From Spinacia oleracea (lineage: Eukaryota > Streptophyta > Magnoliopsida > Caryophyllales > Amaranthaceae), in contig NC_079487.1 of assembly GCF_020520425.1 (NCBI RefSeq), positions 82,341,141-82,405,140 of the forward strand: DNA of 64,000 nucleotides, written 5' to 3'. The translations under genes were made by a program, and so were the position numbers. This document shows positions 31,111 through 42,700 of the stretch, in pieces. Below the pieces are notes generated by a model. The model had not been told where the DNA came from, made no database searches, and was given only the letters and a program-made list of their open reading frames with translations. Numbering within the stretch: the first letter of the stretch is position 1; each line of letters opens with the position of its first letter.

Positions 31111-33112
31111 GAGAAACTTTTGTGTGAGACCGCCTCACATGAAAGACCGCCTTGTTGGCAGTCTTGCTGTCAGCCCCGTTGGCAGCCATGGTGGCGTTGT
31201 GCTGACGTCAGCATACAAAATTTTTTTATTATATTTTTTTTTGAAAATTTTATTTTGAAATTTTTTTTTTCGAAATTTTTTTGAATTTTTTTTCCAGGCT
31301 TAACTAATTGGACTTCAGGCTTAACTAATTGGACTTCAAACTGAACTAATTGGATTTCAAGCTTAATTTTTTTTTTCGATTCGTATAGTTTTTCGAAAAT
31401 AAAATTTTCAATTTTTTGTGGGTATTAAATAAACTAGTGTAAAACATAATTAAAAGTAATAAAATCATAACTAATTGAATAACAAAATAGTTAAGGTATA
31501 AAAACAAATAGTTAAACTTATGAGTCGAATAGTTATTAATTTTAAACAAACTTATTATTAACTAAAACTCATAAAATCTTAACTAATTAGTTGCAATGCT
31601 TAACTAATTGATTTCCTTATATTGCTTAACTAATTGGTTTCAGTGCTTAGCTAATTTGTTCATTGCTTAACTAATTGATTTCGTTGCATAACTAATTAGT
31701 TTCCAGTGGTTAACTTAATTAAATCCAGTGCATAACTAATTGCTTCCAGTGCTTCACTAATTGATTTTAGTGCTTCACTAATTGGTTGCATGGTTTAACT
31801 AATATGTTACATTACTAAACTAATTTATTACATTGCTTAACTAATTGGTTCTGAAACTTAACTTATTAGTTTCATTTTTAACTAATTGATTCAATTGCTT
31901 AACTAATTATTTTCAATTCTTAAAATTTTGTATCTTAACTAAAACTCTGAAATTCGTTATCTGAAACTCAAAAATACGTAACCAAAACTTAAAAAATCTT
32001 AACTAAAACCAAGAAAATCGTAACTAAAACTCGTGAAATCATAACTAAAACTCGGAAAATCACAACTCTTCCCTTGAATTGATACTGAAAAATACGTAAC
32101 TAAAACTCAAAAAACCTTAACTAAAACGAAATAAAATATAACTAAAACAACAATATTCTTAACTAAAACGAAATCATCATAACTAAACCAAAATTATTCT
32201 CAATTAAAACAAATCAAACAAACAAACGCAACAAACACGCCACCAACTATCAACAACATCGAACAACAACATGAGTAGGAGGTGCTCTTCTGCCACCACC
32301 GACCACCACCAGGCCAGGGGCGAGGGTAAAGGTTGGTGTGTGCCTCGATAGTGTTGCGCTCTTCTTTGACAAACAGCCACCGCCGCATCCACCTTCACCT
32401 TTGTACCGCTGCAGCCAACGCCGCATCCACCTTTGTAGCGAGTGCGACGACGACGACGAGGAGTTGTAGCGACGAGAAACGTTAACAAGACATCAATCAT
32501 CCAATACCTAATTATTCGCCTCTGTTGCCTCCATCATCGATGGCACCTCCACCTCCAGTAAAGTAATTCTCGGCGCCGCTGCCACCTCCTCTTAGTCTCA
32601 GATCTACAAAAGAAATCGAAAAATTCAAAATCCGTAATGTAAAATCTAAAAAATTAATCTAAAAAAAAGAATTGAAAAATCATAAACCTAAATTGAATTG
32701 AAAATTCAAAAACCTAACAGAATTGAAGAAAAGAGGAGCAATATGGAATAATTACCTCATTTAGCGACAACGCCACCGCCTTCCTCGCCCAATCAACCGT
32801 CTTCTGGCTTCAACGTCGCCGAAAACGACCACACACCATCTCTCCGCTCTTCAACATCGCCGAAAACGGCCACACGCCATCTCTTCCGCGGAGAGGAGAG
32901 AGAGGCAAAGTGTTAGGAGAGAGAGAGACAGAGGGTTAGGAGAGAGAGAGAGGGGGGGGGGGGAGAGTTTAGGAGGGAGGCAGAGAAATGAATTAGGGTT
33001 TGGAATCTGAAAATAAAAGGGGTATATATTGCTGACGTCAACGTGACTACGTGGCATTTTAAGTGCCATCAATGAGGTCTTTCGTGTAAGACCGCCTTAC
33101 ACAAAAGTTTGT
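31111..33112. mobile_element. Mutator-like non-autonomous element, 2.0 kb
   Basis: Perfect 10-bp flanking repeats, ATAAGCAAAA, stand at 31101-31110 and 33113-33122; a 9-10 bp duplication is typical of Mutator-like elements. The ends form an imperfect inverted repeat of about 40 bases around AAACTTTTGTGTGAGACC and the complement of GGTCTTACACAAAAGTTT-like sequence. There is no transposase. The left half carries degenerate tandem repeats (31310-32200). The right half (32210-33000) is GC-richer, with (GAC)n, (GA)n and a G run near 32950. That half could be captured host DNA, but no protein match was recognised. Confidence 0.8.
31290..32200. repeat. Degenerate tandem repeats inside the Mutator-like element
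   Basis: From 31290 to about 31910 a unit near TTAACTAATTGGTTTCAGTGC recurs about 20 times with many substitutions (given here shortened to TTAACTAATTGGTTTC). From about 31920 to 32200 it passes into a second unit near AACTAAAACTCGAAAATC. Both units have periods close to 20 bp. The stretch is noncoding and no secondary structure is obvious. Confidence 0.75.
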
Positions 33113-33122
33113 ATAAGCAAAA

Positions 33123-33566
33123 AAATAGCCTTAGTTGCTGTCCATATAACAAAAAAAGGAGCAGTTTCACAAATACAAGCTGCAAATTTAAACGGGATTT
33201 CTTTCCCTATTACGAGCAGGGGAGTACAATACTTATTACAACGCCCAAATCCATTACCACAACACAAGGTAAATCAATAACAGTTAGCTTAGAGATATGA
33301 ATACATGAGCAAGATGGAACTAATTAGTCGGGCGCTAGAGTTGCATTGACCTGAAAAACAAACCCAGTTCTGGACCATGTACACAGCTCACTACCACTAA
33401 ATACTAATCCCCTTAACTAAATACTGGAATTAAAGTCAGCTTGCAACAGGTATCTACACATCGAAAACAATTGAGCAAAAGTTAGTAAAAGCAGGGTTAG
33501 ACCTATTATCTGCTCATCTATTTCCCAATATTGGCTACTGTTGTGCCCATATTATAATTCCTTTGG
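33123..33566. other. 3' UTR side of the TIFY8-like gene
   Basis: No ORF of interest is present. The segment lies directly downstream of the TIFY8-like stop codon on the minus strand and probably contains its 3' UTR. Minus-strand AATAAA-like signals are possible but not convincing. Nothing else is visible. Confidence 0.4.
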
Positions 33567-36500
33567 TCACACCTCCCGTTTTGTTTCACGGCTAGGTTCC
33601 ATCAAATGACCTGAAGTTCCTGCAGCTTTGGCAATCATCCCACCTGCTGTAAAATGGAAGTTATAGAATCTGAATACAAGAATACTGCGAATAAATAGTA
33701 CTATTTTCATTTTCTTCACCTAAGTCAATTTAAGGTAATGGCACGACACAAAAGGGGTTCAAGGACTCTTTGGTTGTTAATAAAATCATAACTAAGTTAT
33801 GCTTTTACCAGTGAATTTTGACGGATCAATATATGAGGCAAATATTTAGTTAAATAATGCCCCGAAAGTGATAAAGGTAAATTAACAGAACAGTAACTGG
33901 CAAATTTTATGTTTAAGATGGCACCAAGGAAATTGCTAAAAAATGACTAAAATCAGGAACGGGGAGCAGGCCATTGCAAAACAAACCAAATCAAAGAGAG
34001 GCCTCTCGAACGCGGTAAATAGTAACATTGAACTATCTTGAATCTGATGAAAACCTTAAAGAATTACCAGATCCTAATCCATGGATGGAATTTGCACCTG
34101 CCGATAATAGGTTGCGATATTTCTGCGCTAAAGACCAATCAGCAGGTATACTTGTTTCATGATCTCCACTGGGTAAGCAACTATCATTTGTGGTTGTCCT
34201 GGCTGAAGTTTTCGGTAAATTGGTTGACCAAGATCCTCCATTTGATCCAGCCAGAGACATGATAACATCTGCCTGTGAAATTTTATTTACAAACAAACAA
34301 TCAGCTGAAGGAACGATGCAAGTCTCTGGCACTAAACACACCAACAAAAGCATCAAGCATGCTGTCATATGATTGTGAACATGTGACGTGAAAATTTCCT
34401 TTGCATAACAATTTTTTTTGCTTTCCCAGTCCCGAATTGTTTTAGAATTTAATTGATTTTCACAGTAGGGAGAAGGGGAGCAGTGAAAGAATGAAGCATT
34501 TCTACCACCTCTGTCCCATAAAAATCTACTCTGCATAATATTTCTTATCTAGATATTTATCTATTTATCTATAATGAATTAATGATAATGATAATGATGA
34601 TCTATACATTCTCACTATAACACAAATGACCTTGACTTTTCCTAATGCAATTATTTCACACTGAAATCAAATTCACTGCTTATTTTTAGCAGACAGATGA
34701 CCTTGACTTTTCCTACTAACAAGTAACAACAATCAAATAATTCTATTGTAAGTTCATATTTTAGCTATACAAATGCGACAACAATTTTGGTATCCTATTA
34801 TTTGATGAAAGCTACTATTATGATTATTAGCGTACTGAAGACATTCTCTTAACCAGAATAACTTCCAAAAGAATGTACCCATTTTAAATAATGAAATGGT
34901 CACAAACCTTGTTTGGATGGACATCATCAAAAACATGGACTTGACCACCATAAATTATAGTCATCTGTCTGCTACCAGATGTAATTAATCCTCTTGAACT
35001 GAAATTCAGTAAATAAAAATGTATAACATACAAAAAAAATAGGATCAAAGAATTAATTTTAGATAATAAAAAAGGCTTTTCCCCTACCTTGGAGGGTTTG
35101 ATGGTTCTGACTCATAATTACGAGTGGTAGGTCTTAGGTTGCAACCACTTGGAAATATCCCAGAGGGGCTCCTCTCAGAAACTGGATTACTACCAGCGTT
35201 GATCGAATTCAAGATACCAGAGCCTTTATTCCCAGTTCTAGATCCTTCATCAGCAGCAAGCTGAGACAGGACGGATGGACCAGAACTGCTGTCCCTCAAT
35301 CTGCTCGAAGGTCCCTGATACATGAGAGGAGAAGACTTCATGACACACGCATTATACTGCATGCTACTCCCTCCAACATTCATCGGATTTGATCTCTCAG
35401 AGTTCACAAAGTTGGCATTGGTTGTCTGAGACACGAAAGAAGAGAGTGGCCTAATATGTTGAGGTACACCATGAAGAGGCCCATCAAAAGGTGAGATTTT
35501 CAGTCTATCTCCTCCACTTGCACTGCGAAGCATCTAGATTCAAACACAGGAATATATACTCATAAATAGTAGTCATAAAATAAGGAATTTATTGCACTCA
35601 AACAAAGGAATGCCAAAGGCATATATACCTTCATCACATGAGAGTTCTCAGGAATCATTTGTGGAATCCCCTCTCTTGATGATCCGGTAAAAGCAGAATC
35701 CGAATGACTCCGCTTGCTTCCCACAAACAGATTGCTTACCTCAGACACAGAGAGATCACTTTTTGGACCATAACTTGAGATTCTCTCCAACTGACTACCC
35801 ACCTGTTTCTCTGCCATTCATAGTGGGAATCTAATTCAATCCTCATATTAAAAATAAAAACCACCCACTCCTTACTGTATACAGATGCAATATTCCTCAG
35901 CTTAAAACTTGTAGTACCAAAAAGAAACACACTTTCAAGAGACAACAACAAACAAGTGCACAAATCAAATGTCTCCTTCCTTTTCGAGGTTGGTTTGGGG
36001 AGTACCTACCAATAATATTACTCCTTATGTCCGGAATTAATAATCACACTAAAGTGTAATGTGATAACTAAGATCGAACGGACTGCATATTTCAGTGATT
36101 CAAAACCTGATATGAAACAAGATTTCTCAGCTCGAAGTTGGATATAGTATTTTGTTTCAAAGGGTCAAAATTTAATCAAATGTGCAATCTATCAAGTTCA
36201 TTATTATAAACAAAACGTGGCTTTAAAATGCAGAAAAATATACATTTAATTATATGGGAGCAGAAGCAGAAATCTTAACATATGAAAAATGCACATAAAA
36301 TTAATTTCAACAAAAAAAAAAACTAAGATTAATCAAATTAATGTGTAGCAGCTAGACATTAACCAAAAATGACTAATAAAAAAAAACAGAAACGCCGGGA
36401 AATCACATAAAAAATGCCCACAAAATCACATTCAAACAAAAATCACTAAAAATAATGAAACAAAATAAAAAAAAAATCAAAATCTGCAAATACCCATCCA

Positions 36501-36672
36501 GAAACGAAATTGGAAAAGAAAGATGGGAGAGAATACCAAGAGAACCGCCGGGAAAGGTGGGGGCTTTACCACCAAGAAAGTCATGAAAAACAGCAGCAGG
36601 AGGTGGAGTATTGGTGTCAGAAGCGGTGGTTTTTGCGGTGTCACCGTTCATCATCATCGGCATTGTAACCAT
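33567..36672 (-). CDS. TIFY8: TIFY8-like protein (TIFY/ZIM domain)
   Basis: Six coding exons join in phase: 36537-36672, 35629-35810, 35088-35533, 34908-34998, 34068-34272 and 33567-33646, giving 379 residues. The N-terminus holds FHDFLGGKAPTFPGG. A long Ser-rich middle follows. The TIFY motif, here TIIYGG within QMTIIYGGQVHVFDDVHPNK (residues about 266-285), leads into ADVIMSLAGSNGGSW. The end is AKAAGTSGHLMEPSRETKREV. There is no Jas motif, which fits TIFY8 and separates it from the JAZ repressors. By family knowledge TIFY8 is a nuclear transcriptional regulator that can recruit co-repressors through the TIFY domain. The exon layout and conserved core make the assignment strong. The gene appears intact, and neighbouring MITEs lie outside its exons. 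Confidence 0.93.
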
Positions 36673-37585
36673 TTCATCTCCATTCTCCCATTATTTCAGA
36701 AAATCTATAGAGAGAAAAGAAAGGGTTTGATATGATGGGAGCTCAAATCTCAGTAAAGGCCAAGGGAGTGAAGCAGAGGAGAGAGAAAGAGAGAAATGGG
36801 AGTGAAGAGTGCGACAGTGAGAGTGTTAGAAAGGGAAAGTTGGTGTTCCTTGATGTCTCTTTTGTGGGGTTATGCTGTACAGTTGAAACACCGTGACACC
36901 TGCATTAGTCTAACAACCCTTTTGAAAGAGGGAAAATTATGTTCAATGATTTGTGTTTACCACGGGTTTATATAACTATTGACGAACTTGAATTTTTTTT
37001 AATTTTTTTATAGCCCGTGGTGAAATAGAGTGCATAACATTTATGTTCCTTATTGTTAAGGGGTGGTAAAAATAATTTCTATTTTATCTTTAGATAGTAA
37101 AATACAATTTCTGTTTATTAGGTGGTAAAATACAATTAATTGATTGTTGTGAAATAAAGAACAAGAAAGGAGAAACAGGGAGAAACAACTGTGTGTATTA
37201 TTTCATGAACAATGAGGTATATATATACAATAGAATAGGTTTTGTTTGGAGAACAATAAACACAAAGATCAGGGGATATAGCTTTTAAAGTTCACAAAAT
37301 AGTGGTATGTGGATTAAAATGATACATGGATGTTAATATGCTACATGTTTTTTTATAAATCATTGACTCTATTTATGAACACGAATATGAGTTTATGATA
37401 TTGATATCGTCCTGAAGATGAAGAAAGGTGAATATATTTATTGAAATTGATATGTACCGCAATTATAATGAACACTCCAGAAGAGTATAAACTATATTTC
37501 TATAAGTTTTGTTAGATTGTCTTGCTATTACATATGAGACACAAGTTTGTGTCGTTATATCACATCACAATATGTCTAAATTATA
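36673..37585. other. TIFY8-like 5' flank and a possible LTR relic
   Basis: The first 200 bases upstream of the TIFY8-like start (minus strand) are rich in GA and probably hold the 5' UTR and core promoter. Around 37145-37260 there is a TGTTGTGAAATAAAG...TATATATACAATAG segment that resembles a Copia LTR, but no partner LTR was found. No gene is visible. Confidence 0.35.
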
Positions 37586-37841
37586 CTTCCTCCGTTCATT
37601 TTTACTCGCAACGTTTGTCACTTTCACGCATGCCAATGCACAACTTTGATCATTAATATCTTTAATTCTCTTTAAGCAAAAATTATAAAAAGTTAATATT
37701 TTGAAAATACACATTAAGACAAATCTAACAAGATCCCACATGACTATGTTTTATCTGTATAAATCACCAACAATGGTCAAAGTATAATATATGAATAGTG
37801 TAGAAATTACAAACGTTGCGAGTATTAAAAATCGGGGGAAG
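37586..37841. mobile_element. Stowaway MITE, family 1
   Basis: The ends are CTTCCTCCGTTCATTTTTAC and the complement of its mirror (AATCGGGGGAAG), with the TA target duplication at 37584-37585 and 37842-37843. Inside the ends, ACTCGCAACGTTTG pairs with CAAACGTTGCGAGT. The element closely matches 50905-51162, including GCCAATGCACAACTTTGA. It is noncoding and 256 bp long. Confidence 0.88.
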
Positions 37842-39100
37842 TAGAACGAAATAGAGCAGCTAACAACTAACTCAACATCGGCTTGGAAAGTCTTATATCT
37901 TTTTATAATTACAGTGATCACTTTGGGAAGATAACTAGTAGTTATCGAATGAAATATTTTATACGGAGTATGATATTATGTACGTACGATGTAATAATTC
38001 GGGCCATCCGGATTTAAGAACACCCGTCATGAGAATTTGAAAACTCTTGTCAAATAAAACTTTGTGTGATGACACTCACCCATATGTTGTATATATTCAA
38101 ATGGAAGACATAATGATGAGATTGTATTTCAATCGAATAGTTATAGTGGACCGGTTGAGAAAATAAATTTAAGAGATATTAATGACTTTAAAAACTTGTA
38201 TAATAATGATAAGATAGGTGATTTGAAATTCACCATGATAGTAAGTGACTTGAATTCACCATAATGATAGTAGGTGACTTGAAGATCACCAATAAGTTTA
38301 CAAGTGTTTTGTGATTGATTTAAGTATCGTAAATCTCTTGATTGGGCAATTATACGTCAGCACAAAATGAGAAAATATGAAAAAATAATACAATTGCACA
38401 GTGCATCTACTCCCCATGATCAATGTTAATCTCCAAAAGTGAACGAGAATGTGAAATATTTATTAAAATACACGTTGAAATTTGTATTAATAGTTGGTGA
38501 AGGATTCTATGCCACATAGTATATTGAATATATTTTTCCAACTTAGGGGAGACGAGCTAGAATAAATTGGCAAAATTGAAAGATAATAGATTGATCCCCA
38601 TATGAGTAAGTTTACATGCCAACTTTATGTTCTCGAAGTATGTTTGGACATAAAAATATCTATGACTTGATTGTGCTCGATGCTACATATATTAAGTAAT
38701 GAGATCGAAATATATGTCTTTCCAGTATTTATTTAATTACACATGAAGTGTAGATTATATATACGGTTCCAGCATAGTGATGAGATTATTTATATGAAAG
38801 GGCAAGATAATGCAGTTGATAATATTTTTTAAAAGAAATAAAACACTAATATAGTGTATGAACTACCCTTGAAGTAGTATAGATATTTGAACTATAGATG
38901 GCCAATGAGAAAAGATGGGTGATACCTATTGAATAAGTATTTGGATATCATTGATAATAGCATGCAAAATATATGTTGAAGAATTTTGATGATACCGGTA
39001 GATGATGGAACTGAAATATAATGCATATGCGAGAAATAATGGACTTTGAATAGGGGATCGTAAATCTATGTCTATTTCGATGTAGACATAACTATAATGA
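37842..39100. other. AT-rich intergenic DNA
   Basis: No gene is seen. At 38215-38300 a unit near AGGTGACTTGAATTCACC is repeated three times imperfectly. Around 38530-38700 the plus strand hints at a decayed Copia pol segment (a CAACTTAGGGGAGACGAG phrase like that between integrase and reverse transcriptase), but stops are frequent and I do not annotate it as a gene. Confidence 0.3.
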
Positions 39101-39442
39101 TCAAATGAGCTCATGGACCTGAAAGCCTTTGATAACCCTAGAATTATTTCCAACCTCGAAACAAGAATACCCAACATTAGGCCCATTATTATGAGATTGC
39201 TCCGAATCCACAGAGCTATCACTTAAGTCAGTAAGAGTTCTCATATGAAATCCTGGTTTGGATGCATATTGTTGTTGCTGGTAATAAAGCCAATAAGGAT
39301 CATCTTGCTTACTGAAACTATGCCTTTGATGATTTCCAGCATTAGTAATGTTGTCTGCATTATTAAACCCATCAATTCCACTATTAAAACCGTGTTGACC
39401 AAGCCCTTCTACAACATTCTCATCAGTAAAACTTTCTTGTGC
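39101..39442 (-). CDS. Orphan exon-like ORF, 113 codons, unidentified
   Basis: On the minus strand, after a good splice acceptor (ACATTTCTAG at 39443-39452), an open frame of 113 codons runs to TGA at 39101-39103. It contains SKQDDPYWLYYQQQQYASKPG (first 20: SKQDDPYWLYYQQQQYASKP) and TLTDLSDSSVDSEQSHNN. Composition is acidic and Asn/Gln/Ser-rich, like the tail of a nuclear regulatory protein. An in-frame TAG immediately precedes it, so it is either the last exon of a gene whose other exons are lost or a captured fragment. I do not recognise the protein. No upstream exon was found before the ABCG gene's 3' end. Confidence 0.4.
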   Translation of the reverse strand, partial: AQESFTDENVVEGLGQHGFNSGIDGFNNADNITNAGNHQRHSFSKQDDPYWLYYQQQQYASKPGFHMRTLTDLSDSSVDSEQSHNNGPNVGYSCFEVGNNSRVIKGFQVHELI

Positions 39443-39777
39443 CTAGAAATGTCATCAACAACCATAACATCATCATTAATCTGGTAGTTTGGGAAAACTG
39501 GTATTTGTGTTAACCATGTGTTTCAATATTTCCCTCCCTCCCGAGTTCTTTTCATTTCCCACTCGGACTTAGATAAAAAATTACAAAACGTCACATTACT
39601 TATACTCATAGTGAAGATGCATTGCGCGGTAGTATACTGATATTCGCTACACTTCAACTACATGTACATTTTATCAATGCGTCAGACATATATATGGTTA
39701 CAGCCTACAGGTCCTACAAATGTAGTTAATAACAAAGAGAGAATATCTTGATCTTCTTTGTACAAATTTAAACTCCT
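39443..39777. other. 3' UTR side of the ABCG transporter gene
   Basis: This noncoding stretch follows the ABCG stop codon on the minus strand. It most likely contains the transporter's 3' UTR. No repeat or second gene is visible. Confidence 0.4.
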
Positions 39778-42700
39778 TCATCGCCTTTGGAAGTTGAAGG
39801 ATTTGATGGCGTAACCAAAAGTCACGGCAAAGACCACACAGAAACTGGGTACAACAATAGCAGCAATGACCAAGAAGTCGTGCTTGTACCCATATTCATC
39901 TTTCAGGAACTGTTTCAAAGGCACTGATTGAACTCCGTCAGAGAGCATCACTGGGTCATCTATGGTCCCATATTGAGATGTTAAAAGGCCGTATAAACTC
40001 CATGCTATCGGGTTTGCCCAATAATACCACCTCCACCACACTGGGATTCTCTGGGTCAAAAAGAAAACAAAGTGTTAGTTTTGATTTCAACAACCAACCA
40101 ATGCAGATCGAGATACAAAACAAAAGCACATAGGTCAAGGTCATCTTTATATCATAACTCCAGAATTGCTCCACTGAAACCAATATTTATCATGGTGAAC
40201 TTATAATTAAGCTTATATAAATATAAATATTGACGATTCAAAATCACGGCTGAAGACAACTTGAATATGACACTACACGTATATTTCAATGTAGTTCAAA
40301 GTACTTGGTATTACCATCTGAGGGATCATGAATCCACTGAAGAGGTTCCACATCATGTAAAACGGAGCAGAAATGATGGCAGCAGCATTATGGTTAGGTG
40401 TAACTGCAATACTCATCATCCCGAAGAAGGTGAAGTACAGTAATGTAAAATACATGAAATATAAGTAGTAGGCAAACTTCAGGAGGTTCCACTCGAATGA
40501 TGCCATGTAGTAGAATATGCCACTGTAGACGACTGATTGCGCCAATACATAAGGGAATTCAATTGTTACCTGTTTCAGAATAAGTATGAGAATAAGTTTT
40601 ATTTATTTTTCCTCCTTAATTACTGTTCTCTACTCCCTCCCCTGATTTTAATTGAACTTGGAAATACTTTTACCAATTAAAAGTGACTTTTAATGAATTT
40701 GGAACTTGTGATTTTTGGTAATTGTATATTGATTGAATAGTGTATTTTCAAGTAGAAAACGCATATGCCTTGAATATTGCAACACCTTTGCAATAAAGAT
40801 GCAAAACTTCGGAGAACATTAATTGGAAGATTGCACACCTGGGAAAATGCAAATGCTAGAGGAGAATACATCCTTGCTGCTCTCTCTCTGTATGAAACAA
40901 ATCGTTCAACCGAGACAACTGGTTGCACAGCCGTGGCATTTGTAATTCCAATAAAAAGAACAGCTGCATACATCGATCCCATGGCATTAAATATATCTTG
41001 TTGGGTACCCCTGCATAAACAATAAAAAAATTTACCATGTATATATATGTATACATATGAGATCATGCACAACAATGATGCTAAATGCATAGCACGTAAA
41101 AAAAGACGAGTGGATTCTCTACTAAAAAGATGCACAGCGGAATAAACCTTTTTGAACCAAACTTCCAACACATTGTTCCAAACATCAATGAGATGATGAT
41201 GGTGTAGAAAAATCGAACAGCAGTGTACTGTGGGTTTCGCCAGTAGGAGAGATTTTGTTTCCAGAGACAAGCTAAAAACTGGGAGAGGAATGACCGAGAG
41301 TATTTAGTAGGGAAGCATAGTTCAAAAGAATCCAGGTCAGGCTTGCTGAGACGTTCAACCATTTGTTTGTTTTGCCTGAAACAAGAGAAATATTTCAAAT
41401 ACAGCACATGGGGACAATGGTCACGAGAATAATCAGGCACTCACCAAAACAGAGGTGATGATAGGTAAACTTCTGCAAAGTCGATTCCTAGGCGACTTTC
41501 TTCTGCAGGAGATGATACATCCAGAATCCAGGCGGCAGGGTTGTAACCAGGCTGGATTCTGGGAACTCCGTGAACTGCCTATTGGAATGAATGCAACACA
41601 AGCATTTCTTAAGATTCTTTTGAAATTCAAAGGATAGAATATGTGAATGTGACAAACAAGTACCTCAAAATACGTGATGAGCTCACGAGATCTGTTTCCT
41701 AAGGGTCCAGCATAAATCAATTTCCCTCCCTGTTTCATCAATATGAGCTGCATGTAAAATCCAAAGTAAGGTAAGAGATTTTTCCGCAAGAAGCATACTC
41801 TCTTGTCAATCTTGTTACTGAAGCCAGGTCTAGAATAGGAAAATAATATAAGGCTATCTGAAAAACATTAAAGGGAAAAAATCCAGAAGTGCCTGAAGGA
41901 TTCATTTGAGACATGATTTTTTAAATGAGATCATGAAAGCAATATCCCTAAACTATAATTCTTCATTACAGCAATATACAACTTTTAAAGAAACTATTTA
42001 GTTTTCCTGATATGTTACCTGAGTTGCATGAATAAGATTTGAAAAAAAAGATGAGCGTAGATGAAAACATATATCCTCCTTATTGTTGCATAGACAAGGA
42101 AGAAGACAAAGAGAAAAGTGAGTAACAAGGAGAGACAAGAGAGACCTCGTCAAATGATTCGAAAATATCTATGCTGGGTTGATGGATAGTGCAAACAATT
42201 GTCCTCTCAGTGTCCACAATATTTCGTACTGTTCTCATAACAATAGCGGCAGCTCTGGCATCAAGTCCAGAAGTGGGCTCATCCATGAATATAATAGAAG
42301 GATTTGCTACCAGTTCAACAGCAATTGTCAACCGTTTTCTTTGCTCAGTGGATAGTCCATCAACACCAGGTATACCCACTAAAGCTCCACTTAATGAGGT
42401 AAGTTCCACAAGTTCCATAACTTCATCCACAAATCTCTGCACATCACACAATTAGTCAATAAAAACATACACATATTTTGAAATTATATTAGCACTAATT
42501 ATCGATGCAATATTACTTAATAAACAAATACGACAAATGGGTTGTCAAACAACAAGCTGAAAGGGGTTGTTTTGTGCAATTTGACATGTTTAATAGGCAG
42601 TTTTAGAAGTTTTCTCTTAATTTGGAACTCACCCTTTGTGTTTTTTGGTCAGCACGCAAAGGAAGCCGAAGCCAAGCAGAAAAAATCAGTGATTCGTGTA

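Noticed and set aside
38500..38720. A Copia polymerase remnant
   Set aside because: One phrase recalls the region between integrase and reverse transcriptase, but stops are frequent and no second block confirms it.
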